This document shows, in pieces, positions 25,186 through 34,078 of a stretch of DNA of 64,000 nt. Every line of letters begins with the position of its first letter. The first letter of the stretch is position 1. A program made the position numbers and the translations under genes. The notes beneath the pieces were generated by a model. It had not been told where the DNA came from, ran no database searches, and saw only the letters and a list, made by a program, of their open reading frames with translations. The stretch is from Chloroflexi bacterium TSY (GTDB lineage Bacteria > Chloroflexota > Anaerolineae > Caldilineales > Caldilineaceae): positions 124,001 to 188,000 of the forward strand of contig JAHBNG010000006.1 of NCBI GenBank assembly GCA_019217005.1, in the 5' to 3' direction.

Positions 25186-26556
25186 TTGCAAACTTCTACC
25201 GATGTTTATCATAAAAAGAACTCCACCGATCTCGAGAAAGATCTGGGCGATGGTCTTCTCTTAAAGCAGGCAACGGAGGCAGATACCGAGCCATATGCGA
25301 ACAAAGTTGTTGATCAAGTTGCCGACTTTGCGGTTGCCATTCACGGGACTGACTCACTCCGGCCTTGCGTCCACGATTTGATGAGTGGTAGGCACCCAAC
25401 AACCAATGCATCTGACTTTATTTTGGTCGTCGACACAAATCAAAAGGATCAGATCGTCGCAATGGGCATGTCTCTCAATCAGACTTGGTCCTATGCAGGG
25501 ATTCCTTTTGGCGTGGGCAATCCTGAGCTTGTAGGAACTCGCCCTGACTATCGACGTCGCGGGCTAATGCGTGCCGTGATGGATGGTCTTCATCGGGTCA
25601 GTGCCATGCGCGGACACTTGGCCCAAGCCGTCTATGGGGAACGATGGATCTATCGTCAATTTGACTACGAGTACGCGCTGGAGGTGGATACCAGTCGTCA
25701 GCTACACCTGAGCGATGTTTCCAGGTTGCCTGATGGCGAAACCGAGCATTTTCAAATTCGCGCTCTGGAAGAGGATGATATTCCAACGGTGATGCCGCTC
25801 TATGAATCTCAACGTCAGAATTATCTTGTGACCCATCAGTTGGACGAATCGCTTCGCAAATTTGATGTGTCGGGCCATAGCCCTGAATCCGATTTGGGCG
25901 TTTGGAGCAATGCTGTGGTGGATGCCGAGGGACACTTTGTTGGATATTACACCACGTGGGGCGACCCATGGGGAGCCTTTACTGTCAAGGAATTGGGCGT
26001 TGTCGAATCTGTTGCGCTCCGCTCTGTTTTACCGACGATTCTGCGTCATATCAAACGGATGCGAGAGACGATGGCTGAAGAGTTCGTGAATCACGGTCCC
26101 AGCAGAATCAACTTTGTCCTGGGGGCGACTCATCCAGTCTATGACGTGTTGGATGCCCATTTAGAGCCAATTAGGTGTGAGAACTCTTGGTATCTACGTG
26201 TGCCCGACCTCGCTGCCTTTTTGCGTCATATTTCACCAGTTCTGGAAGAGCGTTTAGCAAATTCGATTATGCATGACTTTACAGGGAAGCTGAATATAAC
26301 CTTTTATCAAAGTGGGCTACAAATCGTTTTGAATGAAGGCAATATCCAGGAGGTGTCTAATTGGCAGATGACGGATGACAATGTGTCCGAATGTGTCACT
26401 GGCTTTCCGCCGCTAGTCTTTCTCAAGTTGCTTTTTGGCTATCGCTCACTGGAGGAGTTACGCTATGCTTATCCCGACTGCTGGGCCAACGAGGAAGGAA
26501 CGTTGCTATTGAATGCACTTTTTCCCAAGCAGCCCTCGTGGATTCGGCAGATATAA
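25186..26556 (+). CDS. GNAT family N-acetyltransferase, Eis-like
   Basis: A 456-aa acetyltransferase. The acetyl-CoA binding motif A is at residues about 112-130: ELVGTRPDYRRRGLMRAVMD (R-x-x-G-x-(A/M)). The length and the large C-terminal part, ending with an SCP2-like segment (DFTGKLNITFYQSGLQIVLNEGN), resemble the Eis/GNAT-SCP2 group, some of which acetylate aminoglycosides. Substrate is not known here. Start is taken as TTG 25186 with GGAG 7 nt upstream; no in-frame ATG precedes the conserved region. It lies between the MFS and rsgA genes on the same strand, 11 nt before the rsgA start. Confidence 0.82.
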   Translation: MQTSTDVYHKKNSTDLEKDLGDGLLLKQATEADTEPYANKVVDQVADFAVAIHGTDSLRPCVHDLMSGRHPTTNASDFILVVDTNQKDQIVAMGMSLNQTWSYAGIPFGVGNPELVGTRPDYRRRGLMRAVMDGLHRVSAMRGHLAQAVYGERWIYRQFDYEYALEVDTSRQLHLSDVSRLPDGETEHFQIRALEEDDIPTVMPLYESQRQNYLVTHQLDESLRKFDVSGHSPESDLGVWSNAVVDAEGHFVGYYTTWGDPWGAFTVKELGVVESVALRSVLPTILRHIKRMRETMAEEFVNHGPSRINFVLGATHPVYDVLDAHLEPIRCENSWYLRVPDLAAFLRHISPVLEERLANSIMHDFTGKLNITFYQSGLQIVLNEGNIQEVSNWQMTDDNVSECVTGFPPLVFLKLLFGYRSLEELRYAYPDCWANEEGTLLLNALFPKQPSWIRQI

Positions 26557-26567
26557 AGGAGAACTAT

Positions 26568-27611
26568 ATGTCAGAACAGATAACGTCTACTGTTGATACA
26601 GAGCTTTTAAGTGAGGGAACTTCGAGTGCAGAGACTTTGAGCGAGGGGTTAGTCTTTCGAAAGCTACAAGGTCATTACAGCGTTCAGACCAACGGACATA
26701 CAGTCACCTGTTCGATTTCAAATAAACTGCGTAAGTTTCTTCAATATCCTACTTCCGATCCTGCTGGCGGAATGTTGCGCAGGGTCCAGAAAGTACATGA
26801 TATCCGGATGGTGGATCCGATTGCGATTGGTGATATTGTGCGATATGTCGATGTGGGGGACGGGACTGGCTTAATCAAGGAGGTGGCGGAAAGAAAGAAC
26901 AAGCTCGCTCGACAGGCTGCTGGTGCCAAGTCGCTCGAACAGATTGTGGCCGCCAACGTGGACCAGATTGTGCCCATTGTGGCCGCTGCTCAGCCAAAGC
27001 CCAAGTGGGGTATGCTGGATCGTGTGCTCGCAATGGCTGAGTTCGCACAAATCCCTGTACTGATTTGCTTGACCAAAATTGATCTCGACAAGAAGCGACG
27101 TGCCAGCCAAACCATAGAAATTTATGAGAAGATTGGCTATTCAGTGAATTGCAGCAGTACCATGACTGGGGAGGGAGTCGAGCAATTCAAATCCGCCATC
27201 GCACAAAAGGTCTCGGTCCTCATTGGGATGTCGGGTGTGGGCAAGACAACACTACTCAACGCTGTGCAGCCTGACCTAGGACTTCGCGTGAATGAGATTA
27301 GCAATTCAACAGGCAAAGGAAAACACACCACGACACATCTGGAAATGTTTCCCCTACAGGAGGGTGGTGGCGTTGTTGATACACCTGGGATGAAGCTATT
27401 CGGCCTGTGGGACAGCAATCCAGATGATCTGGACGCACTTTTTGTGGAAATGCACCCCTATCTTGGACAGTGTCACTTTGACCGCACCTGTACGCACACC
27501 CATGAACCAGACTGCGCCATCAAAGATGCTGTCGAGGCGGGCGAGATATCTTCGTTGCGTTATGATGGGTATGTGAAGATTTTTAAGTCGATTCGAGCAA
27601 AAGGAAAATAG
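26568..27611 (+). CDS. rsgA: Ribosome small subunit-dependent GTPase A
   Basis: A 347-aa circularly permuted GTPase that helps late 30S subunit maturation. The OB-fold lies near residues 30-105. The G motifs come in permuted order: TKIDLDKK (G4), then GMSGVGKTTLLNAV (G1/Walker A) and VVDTPGMKLFGL (G3). The C-terminal zinc-binding segment is CHFDRTCTHTHEPDCAI. ATG 26568 follows AAAGGAG at the right distance; an upstream in-frame extension lies inside the acetyltransferase gene and is unlikely. It sits in a run of ribosome-related and resistance-like genes. Confidence 0.95.
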   Translation: MSEQITSTVDTELLSEGTSSAETLSEGLVFRKLQGHYSVQTNGHTVTCSISNKLRKFLQYPTSDPAGGMLRRVQKVHDIRMVDPIAIGDIVRYVDVGDGTGLIKEVAERKNKLARQAAGAKSLEQIVAANVDQIVPIVAAAQPKPKWGMLDRVLAMAEFAQIPVLICLTKIDLDKKRRASQTIEIYEKIGYSVNCSSTMTGEGVEQFKSAIAQKVSVLIGMSGVGKTTLLNAVQPDLGLRVNEISNSTGKGKHTTTHLEMFPLQEGGGVVDTPGMKLFGLWDSNPDDLDALFVEMHPYLGQCHFDRTCTHTHEPDCAIKDAVEAGEISSLRYDGYVKIFKSIRAKGK

Positions 27612-27635
27612 TGGAACAAGCGAAACAATTGACTA

Positions 27636-27664
27636 TTGACACGTTGTTGAATTTCTGATAGACT
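27636..27664 (+). promoter_or_regulatory. Sigma70-type promoter of the ABC-F leader
   Basis: TTGACA (27636-27641) and TAGACT (27659-27664) with 17-bp spacing, downstream of the rsgA stop codon and about 50 bp before the conserved leader segment. It would drive the leader and the ABC-F gene separately from rsgA. Confidence 0.6.
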
Positions 27665-27821
27665 ATGGAACAATTGTGTAGATTGTGTATTGAATTTTGA
27701 CAAAAAACACACACAAAATGATAACAACTGTTCGCTTTCCGATCACTTCTAGAAACAATGTCCCCTTTGACCTAGGGAGGAGTGTGTCCAGCGACGGTTG
27801 ACATCTGTTAATTTTCAACGT

Positions 27822-27857
27822 AAAGCCGTGGGCAACTTCTCTGCCCACGGCTTTTTT
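27822..27857 (+). terminator. Intrinsic terminator hairpin in the ABC-F leader
   Basis: Arms AAAGCCGTGGGCA and TGCCCACGGCTTT with a 6-nt loop, followed by a run of T. It lies about 130 nt before the ABC-F start codon, in the position of an attenuator. Confidence 0.75.
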
Positions 27858-27892
27858 GATCCAGGATAACGACAGAACTATCCTTCCTTCGG

Positions 27893-27923
27893 AAGCCGTG
27901 GGCACACTTTGTCCCACGGCTTT
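27893..27923 (+). terminator. Second GCCGTGGG hairpin in the ABC-F leader
   Basis: Arms AAGCCGTGGG(CA) and CCCACGGCTT around a short loop, followed by TGTTTGT. Its arms share sequence with the hairpin just upstream, so one arm could pair with either partner, which would allow switching. Confidence 0.6.
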
Positions 27924-27984
27924 GTTTGTATTGAGGATCAGGGATTGGGGATTGGTTGTCCCAGTCCCGATAAGGAGGAATTTT

Positions 27985-29713
27985 ATGTCTATCCTAACTG
28001 CACATAATCTGGCCCAGTCATTTGGCCACCATGATATCTTTAGCGGTCTTTCACTTAAGATCGAACACGGGAATAAAATCGGGCTTGTGGGACCCAATGG
28101 CGTTGGCAAAACAAGCCTGTTGCGTATTCTCACGAGGCTGGACCAGCCCACCGAAGGTGGTCTCTACGCGGTGGGCAAGATCCAGATTGGCTATCTGCAT
28201 CAAGAAGCGGTGCAGACATTTGCCAATCGCGATCATACAATTCGTGAAGAGATGTTGACCGTCTTTGCACATTTGGTGTCGATGGAGAAGCGGATGCGCA
28301 CCGTTGAGAACCTGATGGCCGACGGCGACCTGTCCGAAGAACTTTTTGACGAATATAGTCAGTTGGTTGAAGCGTTTGAGCAGCAGGGTGGGTATGATTA
28401 TGAGACGCAAATTGCGCAGACGCTGCAAGGTTTGGGCTTTGATCAAGAAGATTTTGACCAACCATTGGTCCATTTAAGTGGTGGTCAAAAGACGCGCGCC
28501 TTGCTGGCACGGTTGCTTTTGGAAACCCCCGATTTGTTGATGCTGGATGAGCCGACCAATCACCTGGATGTACAAGCGATTGAATGGCTGGAGAGAACGT
28601 TACGGAGTTGGTCTGGGGCGCTTCTGGTCGTCAGCCATGATCGCTATTTTCTGGATCGAGTGGTCAACCACGTTTGGGAGATGAGCCCCACGGAAATTGA
28701 AACATACCGTGGCAACTACAGCGCATATGCTCAACAGCGGCACGAACGGTGGGCAAGAAGGCAGAAGGAGTTTGATGCCAAGAAAGAGCGTTTGGAAAAA
28801 GAGATGGCGTTTGTTCACAAACACATTGGTTCGGGGCGTGGACGAAATATGGCCAAAGGCAAGTTGCGCAGAATCAGTGACGAATTGGAGACGGACGGGA
28901 AAGCAAAGAAAGTGTGGCGCGCCAAAGCAAAATTGAAGGAATTGGAGCGACCTTCAGGTGAGTGGGACCAGATGAATATCAATCTGACAGCTGAGCGACG
29001 TGGCGGCAAGGTCACCCTGCGTGCACAGGATCTGACTGTTGGATATGACGAGCCACTCTTTTCGGTCAAGCGTCTCAAACTGCTGCGTGGCGAGTGCGCT
29101 GCTTGGTCCGAATGGGTCGGGAAAGACGACGTTTGTCCGCACGATACTGGGTGAAATTCCTGCGCTAGGTGGCAAGTTTGAGTTGGGTCTCAATCTACAG
29201 GTTGGTTACTTTGCGCAAGCACACAACAATCTCAATCCTTCGCGACGTGTGATTGATGAGTTGCTATACAATCGACCTAATAATAGTAAAATCTCTCTCG
29301 GAGATGGCGTTATGGCTCAAGAGGATGCTCGTCGTTTCCTGGCTCGCTATCTCTTTCAAGGAGACGATGTGTTTAAGTCTGTTGGCTCTCTCAGCGGCGG
29401 CGAACGTGGGCGTTTGGCCTTGGCGATTCTCGCCCGACAGGGTGCCAACTTTCTTCTGCTTGACGAGCCAACCAACCATCTTGACATCCCGGCTCAAGAG
29501 GTGCGGCAAAGTGTTCTCGAAATATTCGATGGCACCATCCTGCTCATTTCGCATGATCGCTATCTTGTCAGTCAGCTGGCAACCCAGATATGGGACATTC
29601 AAGATGGAAAGCTGCATATCTATCAGAGCGGCTATCAGCAATTTATAACAGGGAGCAAGTCTCCAGTCGAGATGAAGCAGCAGGTACGTCGGACGAAGGC
29701 GGCAAGTAAATGA
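27985..29713 (+). pseudogene. ABC-F family ATPase, frameshifted between the two ATPase domains
   Basis: ABC-F proteins have two ATPase domains and no membrane part; they bind the ribosomal E site, and some protect it from antibiotics. The first domain has Walker A GPNGVGKTS, signature LSGGQKTRALLARLLL and Walker B LLMLDEPTNHLD. The linker is charged (KEFDAKKERLEKEMAFVHKH). The second Walker A (LLGPNGSGKTTFV), signature LSGGERGRLALAIL and LLLDEPTNHLD are in another frame from about 29102. The break lies in GECAA-LLGPN at 29096-29102, where loss of one GCTGC repeat unit would explain it. ATG 27985 has AAGGAGG upstream. If the shift is real only a truncated one-domain protein is made. Confidence 0.88.
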
Positions 29714-29729
29714 GCAGAAATAATCTACA

Positions 29730-30308
29730 ATGAACGAAAGTCGAGAATTCATGAATCAGAGTTTGCAGAAGCCATTAAAGATCCACATAATGGGCGCTGC
29801 TGGTAGCGGTAAAACGACACTCGCTGCCAAAATTGCAGAGCGGCTAAATGCTCCCTGGTTTGAACTAGATACTGTTGCTTATGAGGGTGGTTACGCCCGC
29901 AAACGAACGATAGAAGAGCGCCTCACAAGTTTGAATGAGATCATTCACCAACCCATATGGGTGACTGAAGGGGCATTTATCTGGTGGATCGACGATCTGT
30001 TGAAGGCTGCCGATGCGGTTGTCTGGCTTGATCTCCCTTGGTATATCTCGATGCCTCGTATTGTAACGCGCCATATCAAACTAAGCATGGCAGGCGAAAA
30101 CAAACACCCAGGGATTGGCAATTTAGTCCGCTTTGCCTGGAGCTGTCGCCTTTACTATCTGGAACCAGAACCCCGCCAACCCAAGACATTAGAAGACGAC
30201 ACGGCGCTCAATCGAGCAGGCGTTGTGAAGTATCTGAATCCATATCTTGATAAAGTGATACATTGCCAAAAACCAAAAGATGTTGATCGTTTTTTGGCAC
30301 AATTGTAA
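29730..30308 (+). CDS. P-loop kinase-like protein (adenylate kinase/topology-modulation type)
   Basis: A 192-aa protein with Walker A IMGAAGSGKTTLAAKIAERL (residues 19-38) and the pattern ELDTVAYEGGY and WVTEGAFIWW, typical of small nucleoside/shikimate-kinase-like proteins annotated as topology modulation proteins or AAA-family ATPases. The substrate is unknown. The start may be ATG 29730 or ATG 29751; neither has a strong ribosome site. It follows the ABC-F gene by 16 nt and precedes a GNAT gene by 14 nt, so it is probably cotranscribed with both. Confidence 0.78.
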   Translation: MNESREFMNQSLQKPLKIHIMGAAGSGKTTLAAKIAERLNAPWFELDTVAYEGGYARKRTIEERLTSLNEIIHQPIWVTEGAFIWWIDDLLKAADAVVWLDLPWYISMPRIVTRHIKLSMAGENKHPGIGNLVRFAWSCRLYYLEPEPRQPKTLEDDTALNRAGVVKYLNPYLDKVIHCQKPKDVDRFLAQL

Positions 30309-30322
30309 GGAGAGAGGGCCGT

Positions 30323-31282
30323 ATGACTTCCGTAACGATTCGACCGTACAAAGACGCTTCAGATTTAGACGCCATGATAGAAATTATTCGTGCCCGAGCA
30401 CGTGAGCGAGTCGACGATTTTCCAGGCATTGAGGATTTACAGATGTGGACAGCCGATCCTGATCCGGCCCGGCAGATTACCCTTTGGCAGCAAAAAAGCG
30501 ATGAGATTGTTGGGTATACGATTGTTGATACGTCCTATCATTCAGTCTGGTTTGAGGTCAAGGATGGTTTTGCAGATGCTGATCTCGAAAAACAGATGCT
30601 CGCTTGGGGCGAAAAGTGGATACAGGATGCACGAGCAGCTAGTCAGCAGGATCGAATAACCACTACCCAAGTAGAACCGTTAACTGTACGGGTTAGTTGC
30701 CGCGATGATTTCTTCGAGCGAGTCTTTCTGTTGGAGCAGTCGGGGTTTACCGCCGATACTGAATATACGGTTCATCTAGAACGTTCTCTTTCAGAGCCAA
30801 TTGCAGACCCAGTACTGCCATCTGGCTACTCGATTCGGCATGTAGAAGGTGAGCATGAAGTTGATGCACTCGTCGTGCTTCACCGAGCAGCCTTTGGGAC
30901 AGAAAACATGACCGCTGAAGGCCGTCGTTCTTGGATGTTGGCCCCTGACTATGATCCCGAATTGGATCTGGTTGTGGTTGCTCCGGATGGTTCGCTGGCG
31001 GCCTACTGTTTTGCGCATATCAGCCATGCTGATAATGAACTTACGGGTCAGAAGGTGGGTTGGACCGATCCTGTCGCCTGTCATCCCGATCATCAGCGTA
31101 AGGGGCTTGCGCGTGCGCTGTTGTTGCGCGGTATCGCTTTGCTTCGAGATCGAGGCATGGAGCGTGCTGCCCTGGGCACTTGGAGTGAGAATGAGGCGAT
31201 GTGGAATGCGGCTGAGTCGGTTGGTTTTGAGGTAAGTGCAAAAACGATTTTTTACTATAAAGAGCTAGCAAATGGTCAATAG
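30323..31282 (+). CDS. GNAT family N-acetyltransferase, two domains
   Basis: A 319-aa protein with two GNAT domains in tandem, as in mycothiol synthase-like proteins. The N-terminal domain (residues 1-150) is degenerate at motif A. The C-terminal domain has a full motif A, VACHPDHQRKGLARALLLRG, at residues 252-271. AAGGAGAG stands 9 nt before the ATG. It is the last gene of the plus-strand run before a strong hairpin at 31339. The acceptor substrate is unknown; the neighbours suggest modification of a small toxic compound, which is inference. Confidence 0.85.
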   Translation: MTSVTIRPYKDASDLDAMIEIIRARARERVDDFPGIEDLQMWTADPDPARQITLWQQKSDEIVGYTIVDTSYHSVWFEVKDGFADADLEKQMLAWGEKWIQDARAASQQDRITTTQVEPLTVRVSCRDDFFERVFLLEQSGFTADTEYTVHLERSLSEPIADPVLPSGYSIRHVEGEHEVDALVVLHRAAFGTENMTAEGRRSWMLAPDYDPELDLVVVAPDGSLAAYCFAHISHADNELTGQKVGWTDPVACHPDHQRKGLARALLLRGIALLRDRGMERAALGTWSENEAMWNAAESVGFEVSAKTIFYYKELANGQ

Positions 31283-31338
31283 TCAACGATCAATTGACAA
31301 TTGTAAATGAATACTCGCTATGAGAAATTCGCCCCTTG

Positions 31339-31394
31339 AGAGAATCTGGTATACCGGAGCCTGGGCGTTTAGGGTTCGATATACCAGATTCTCT
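31339..31394. terminator. Bidirectional hairpin between convergent genes
   Basis: Perfect 15-bp arms AGAGAATCTGGTATA (31339-31353) and TATACCAGATTCTCT (31380-31394), with a 26-nt loop, lying between the ends of the convergent GNAT and SRPBCC genes. There is no strong T-run, so termination is inferred from position. Confidence 0.5.
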
Positions 31395-31422
31395 GATACC
31401 AAATTCATAATCATTTGGTGGC

Positions 31423-31860
31423 TTATAACTCCTTTTCTACTGCTGATTTCAGGTTTTGTAAATGATCCCCGTCGTGCTTTTTCATAAAGCCAATAACCAT
31501 AGGAACCATCAGCTTTTTGAGGCCATTGCCCGATACTTCTGCTTTGAGATCGATGCGTGTGCCATCGTTCTCTGGCTTTAAGTTATAGTGAAATGTCGTT
31601 GTAATGCCTGATTGAGACGATGTTGCTGAGTAATGTTGTGGAGGATCGAAGCGCGTCACGTCGATCTCATAGGTTGTCTCTTGACCATTCATGAGGCGCG
31701 TTTCTCGAAAGCGTGTGCCAAGTCCAACAGGACCATCAGTAAGCTTCTGATTGCTTTTAACGTCTGGCATTACTTTTGAAGCATTGGCTGGGTCGAGAAT
31801 GAAGTTGAATACGTCGTTGGGACGGGCGGCGATCCATTCGGTTTTTGTAAATTCGGCCAT
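31423..31860 (-). CDS. SRPBCC family protein
   Basis: A 145-aa protein of the START/Bet v1-like SRPBCC superfamily (polyketide cyclase/dehydrase type), which binds hydrophobic ligands in a helix-grip cavity. The usual start AEFTKTEWIAARPNDVFNFILDPANASK and the central GLGTRFRETRLMNGQETTYEID and C-terminal NGLKKLMVPMVIGFMKK are present. AGTAGGAG lies 9 nt upstream of the ATG. It follows the AraC/GyrI regulator by 11 nt on the same strand, so the two form an operon and the regulator may sense a similar ligand. Confidence 0.85.
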   Translation of the reverse strand: MAEFTKTEWIAARPNDVFNFILDPANASKVMPDVKSNQKLTDGPVGLGTRFRETRLMNGQETTYEIDVTRFDPPQHYSATSSQSGITTTFHYNLKPENDGTRIDLKAEVSGNGLKKLMVPMVIGFMKKHDGDHLQNLKSAVEKEL

Positions 31861-31871
31861 AGTTGAGTCTC

Positions 31872-32750
31872 CTACTTTTCTTCGACTGGAAGGTAGATGT
31901 CAGTCTGATTGAGTGTATACTCAGGATTGATCTGGGTGGTTCGATAGATTTCGATGGCGGGCAAGCCGACTAAATTGTATCGTTTGTGGTCTTGCATTTG
32001 ATGAAACAAATATTCATATGCCTGATACATCGCTGCGCCGTATGGTCCAACGTATGTGACAGTCGCATATGCGCCTTCGGGAATTGTTTGGAATCCAATC
32101 TCGCCGTCTGCTTTATCTGGCTTGGGGACTTCGATACAGGCATCAAAACGCACCTTTTCTTCTGGAGTGACTGTGGGGTCGTCATGACCAATCCCGATGA
32201 GCAAATTCTGACCATCATAGAAACCCTTCTCTTGTATCCATCGAATCAACTTGTCAAATGAACTCAGATCGGTTTCAGTATATGCTCCCAAATGGCGAAT
32301 GAAGGCCACCTCAATTGGCTCCAACATGCACACATGAACGCGAGAGATGCTGAAGCTTGTCGTCTGTTCGTTCAAAGGCTGCTTGAGCGCCGAATCGTCT
32401 GGAACCTTGTTGTACGCGACAAAGCGATGAGCTGTTCGGTATTCTTTGGGCGCAATCCCAAACTGACGTCGAAAAGCACGTGTGAAAGTTTCGTGCGACT
32501 GATACCCCAAGCAGACTGCTACATCAATGATGGAGGCATCTTGAATTTTGAGGAAATAGGCGGCCCGTTCGAGCCGCAAACGTTGCACATACTGTTTCAC
32601 CGTTTCACCGATCGTTGCGCGAAAGATGCGATGAAAGTGGAAAGGCGAAAGATCCGCTTGTTGCGCTAGAGCTTCTAAGGAAAGATTGTCTTCCAAATGG
32701 GTTTGTATATGAATCAGTACGGGCAGTAACCGTTCTGTATCAATGTTCAT
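31872..32750 (-). CDS. AraC family regulator with GyrI-like ligand domain
   Basis: A 292-aa transcription factor. The N-terminal AraC DNA-binding domain has both helix-turn-helix units: LSLEALAQQADLSPFHFHRIF and IIDVAVCLGYQSHETFTRAF, followed by the FGIAPKEYR signature. The C-terminal half (from about residue 125) is a GyrI-like/SbmC effector domain (VAFIRHLGAYTETD, GAYATVTYVGPYGAAMYQAYEYL) that binds drugs or other small molecules in the Rob and BmrR relatives. ATG 32750 or ATG 32765 could be the start; the longer frame to 32852 is unlikely. It is divergent from the methyltransferase leader, so it might regulate it. Confidence 0.88.
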   Translation of the reverse strand: MNIDTERLLPVLIHIQTHLEDNLSLEALAQQADLSPFHFHRIFRATIGETVKQYVQRLRLERAAYFLKIQDASIIDVAVCLGYQSHETFTRAFRRQFGIAPKEYRTAHRFVAYNKVPDDSALKQPLNEQTTSFSISRVHVCMLEPIEVAFIRHLGAYTETDLSSFDKLIRWIQEKGFYDGQNLLIGIGHDDPTVTPEEKVRFDACIEVPKPDKADGEIGFQTIPEGAYATVTYVGPYGAAMYQAYEYLFHQMQDHKRYNLVGLPAIEIYRTTQINPEYTLNQTDIYLPVEEK

Positions 32751-32852
32751 ATAGCTAGTATACATGGGGTTGGGAGAAGTTTCTTGACGTTTCTTGCTAT
32801 AAATTGAATACGGCCATCTATGAGCGAGTCGGTATAAATTGAGCCGAAACAT

Positions 32853-33661
32853 ACTTGATTTTTTGATATTGGTTTACAGATGATACAATAATCACATGTC
32901 GGATTCGTTTCGAATATTCACATAAGATCATTTGAACATGATAGACGCTATTTATTCTTCCATTGCTCAAAAAAAGGTTCCCGATGCACCTTGGGAGAAG
33001 TGCGTCTACTGGCAGCCATCTTATGTTAAGTTGAGCGACCGCATCATGTACATGTGATATCGTATCAATGAAACCAACAAGCCGTGGACAAACTCTCGTA
33101 TTGTCTACGGCTTTTTTGATCCTGAATCCTCGTTGCAAGCTTTGCAATTGATTCAAGGCTAATTCGAAAAGCTCTGTGATGATACCTTCTCGTTTGAGTG
33201 AGGGCATCGGGATCACAACCACTTTTCGGTTCGATTTAAAGCCGTGGGCACAAATTTGCTCGCGGCTTTGTTATATGTTGGTTTATCTCTCCTAATGCGT
33301 TTTGGCAACTTTATCCCGCTAGACAAAGAGAAAGTTTGCCCGCATATAAATAGGAGATGAGCGTACTGTTTCTTATATAGCCTTTCGGAAAAAGAATGTC
33401 CTGTCGTTGATGGCATTTCAGCCAGTCAGCTAGTCAGCTCTCTGGCTGACCGGCTGAAATGCTGACAAGCTTCTGTTTTGCGTGTAAAAACATTATCTGA
33501 ACATCTATATATTGCAAGATCTGACGAAATCTTATCAATCAATAAAACCTGGAGAAATATTATGTTGACATGCATTTTGGGAAAATGTCGGTTTCATCTC
33601 ATTCATCTGTTGCGTAGCTTGGTCTCGATGGGCCGCTATGCAGGTCCTGGGAGGTTCCCTA
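32853..33661. other. Long non-coding leader upstream of the SpoU methyltransferase
   Basis: About 800 bp without a clear gene. A candidate -10 box TACAAT lies near 32884. Then come a possible short frame from ATG 32938, the segment ACCTTGGGAGAAGTGCGTC (32988-33006), hairpins at 33079-33117 and 33238-33270, and a small frame from 33562. A 134-codon minus-strand frame over this region has no recognisable motif. The order of parts resembles the ABC-F leader. Confidence 0.5.
33079..33117 (+). terminator. Terminator-like hairpin in the methyltransferase leader
   Basis: Arms AAGCCGTGGACAA and TTGTCTACGGCTT (one mismatch), followed by TTTT. It resembles the hairpin at 27822-27857 in both sequence and following bases (TTTTTTGATCC). 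A weaker relative follows at 33238-33270. Confidence 0.65.
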
Positions 33662-33684
33662 ATGCGTATTACCAGTCTCAGTAG
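33562..33684 (+). CDS. Possible leader peptide before the methyltransferase gene
   Basis: A 40-codon frame with GGAG 9 nt before its ATG. It runs into and overlaps the start of the methyltransferase gene (ATG 33662) in another frame. Sequence is MLTCILGKCRFHLIHLLRSL followed by about 20 residues. It resembles nothing I know. Such short translated frames before rRNA methyltransferase genes can serve as leader peptides in ribosome-stalling control, but no stalling motif is recognised here. The MITE at 33679 changes its last codons. Confidence 0.35.
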   Translation: MLTCILGKCRFHLIHLLRSLVSMGRYAGPGRFPNAYYQSQ

Positions 33685-33893
33685 ATCCAAATTTCAGGTT
33701 TTGAGAGAGAATTCTGGCTAAACAGTTGACATAAATACAAATTTGCCGGTCGATATCTAGTTTTTGCGTTAGATTTGGGCGATTTTCAGATATGAAATAG
33801 GTTGTTTTCTGTAACCGAAATCTGAATAAATGACTCCAAAATCCCTGCAATCTCGACTGAAAATAGCCAAAAACGCCAAATTTGGATCTACTG
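33679..33893 (-). mobile_element. 215-bp MITE, copy 2
   Basis: Same length and terminal repeats (CAGTAGATCCAAATTT) as the copy at 9558-9772, in opposite orientation, and also flanked by AGTCT (33674-33678, 33894-33898). It splits the fifth codon region of the methyltransferase gene. Confidence 0.88.
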
Positions 33894-34078
33894 AGTCTAC
33901 AAAACCATCACGTTAAGAATGTAGTGAAGCTACACCAACGCAAACATCGAGATCGGCAGGGCAAGATGATCGTTGAAGGATTTCGTGCGATTTTGTGCGC
34001 AATCGATAATCATTATCCATTGGAAACGCTTTACTTTTGTCCATCACTCTTCTTTGGCAAAAATGAATCTTGGTTAAT

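Larger units (their letters stand above)
27718..27923 (+). promoter_or_regulatory. Attenuator-like leader of the ABC-F gene
   Basis: In order: a possible leader peptide (ATG 27718, MITTVRFPITS, stop), a segment ACCTAGGGAGGAGTGTGTC (27770-27788), then two hairpins with GCCGTGGGCA arms. The methyltransferase gene near 33.7 kb has the same order of parts, with 16 of 19 matching bases in the segment. ABC-F resistance genes in Firmicutes are often controlled by ribosome-mediated attenuation; applying that here is inference. Confidence 0.55.

Noticed and set aside
32818..33222. 134-codon minus-strand frame in the methyltransferase leader
   Set aside because: No motif, crosses the hairpins and the conserved leader segment, so probably non-coding.
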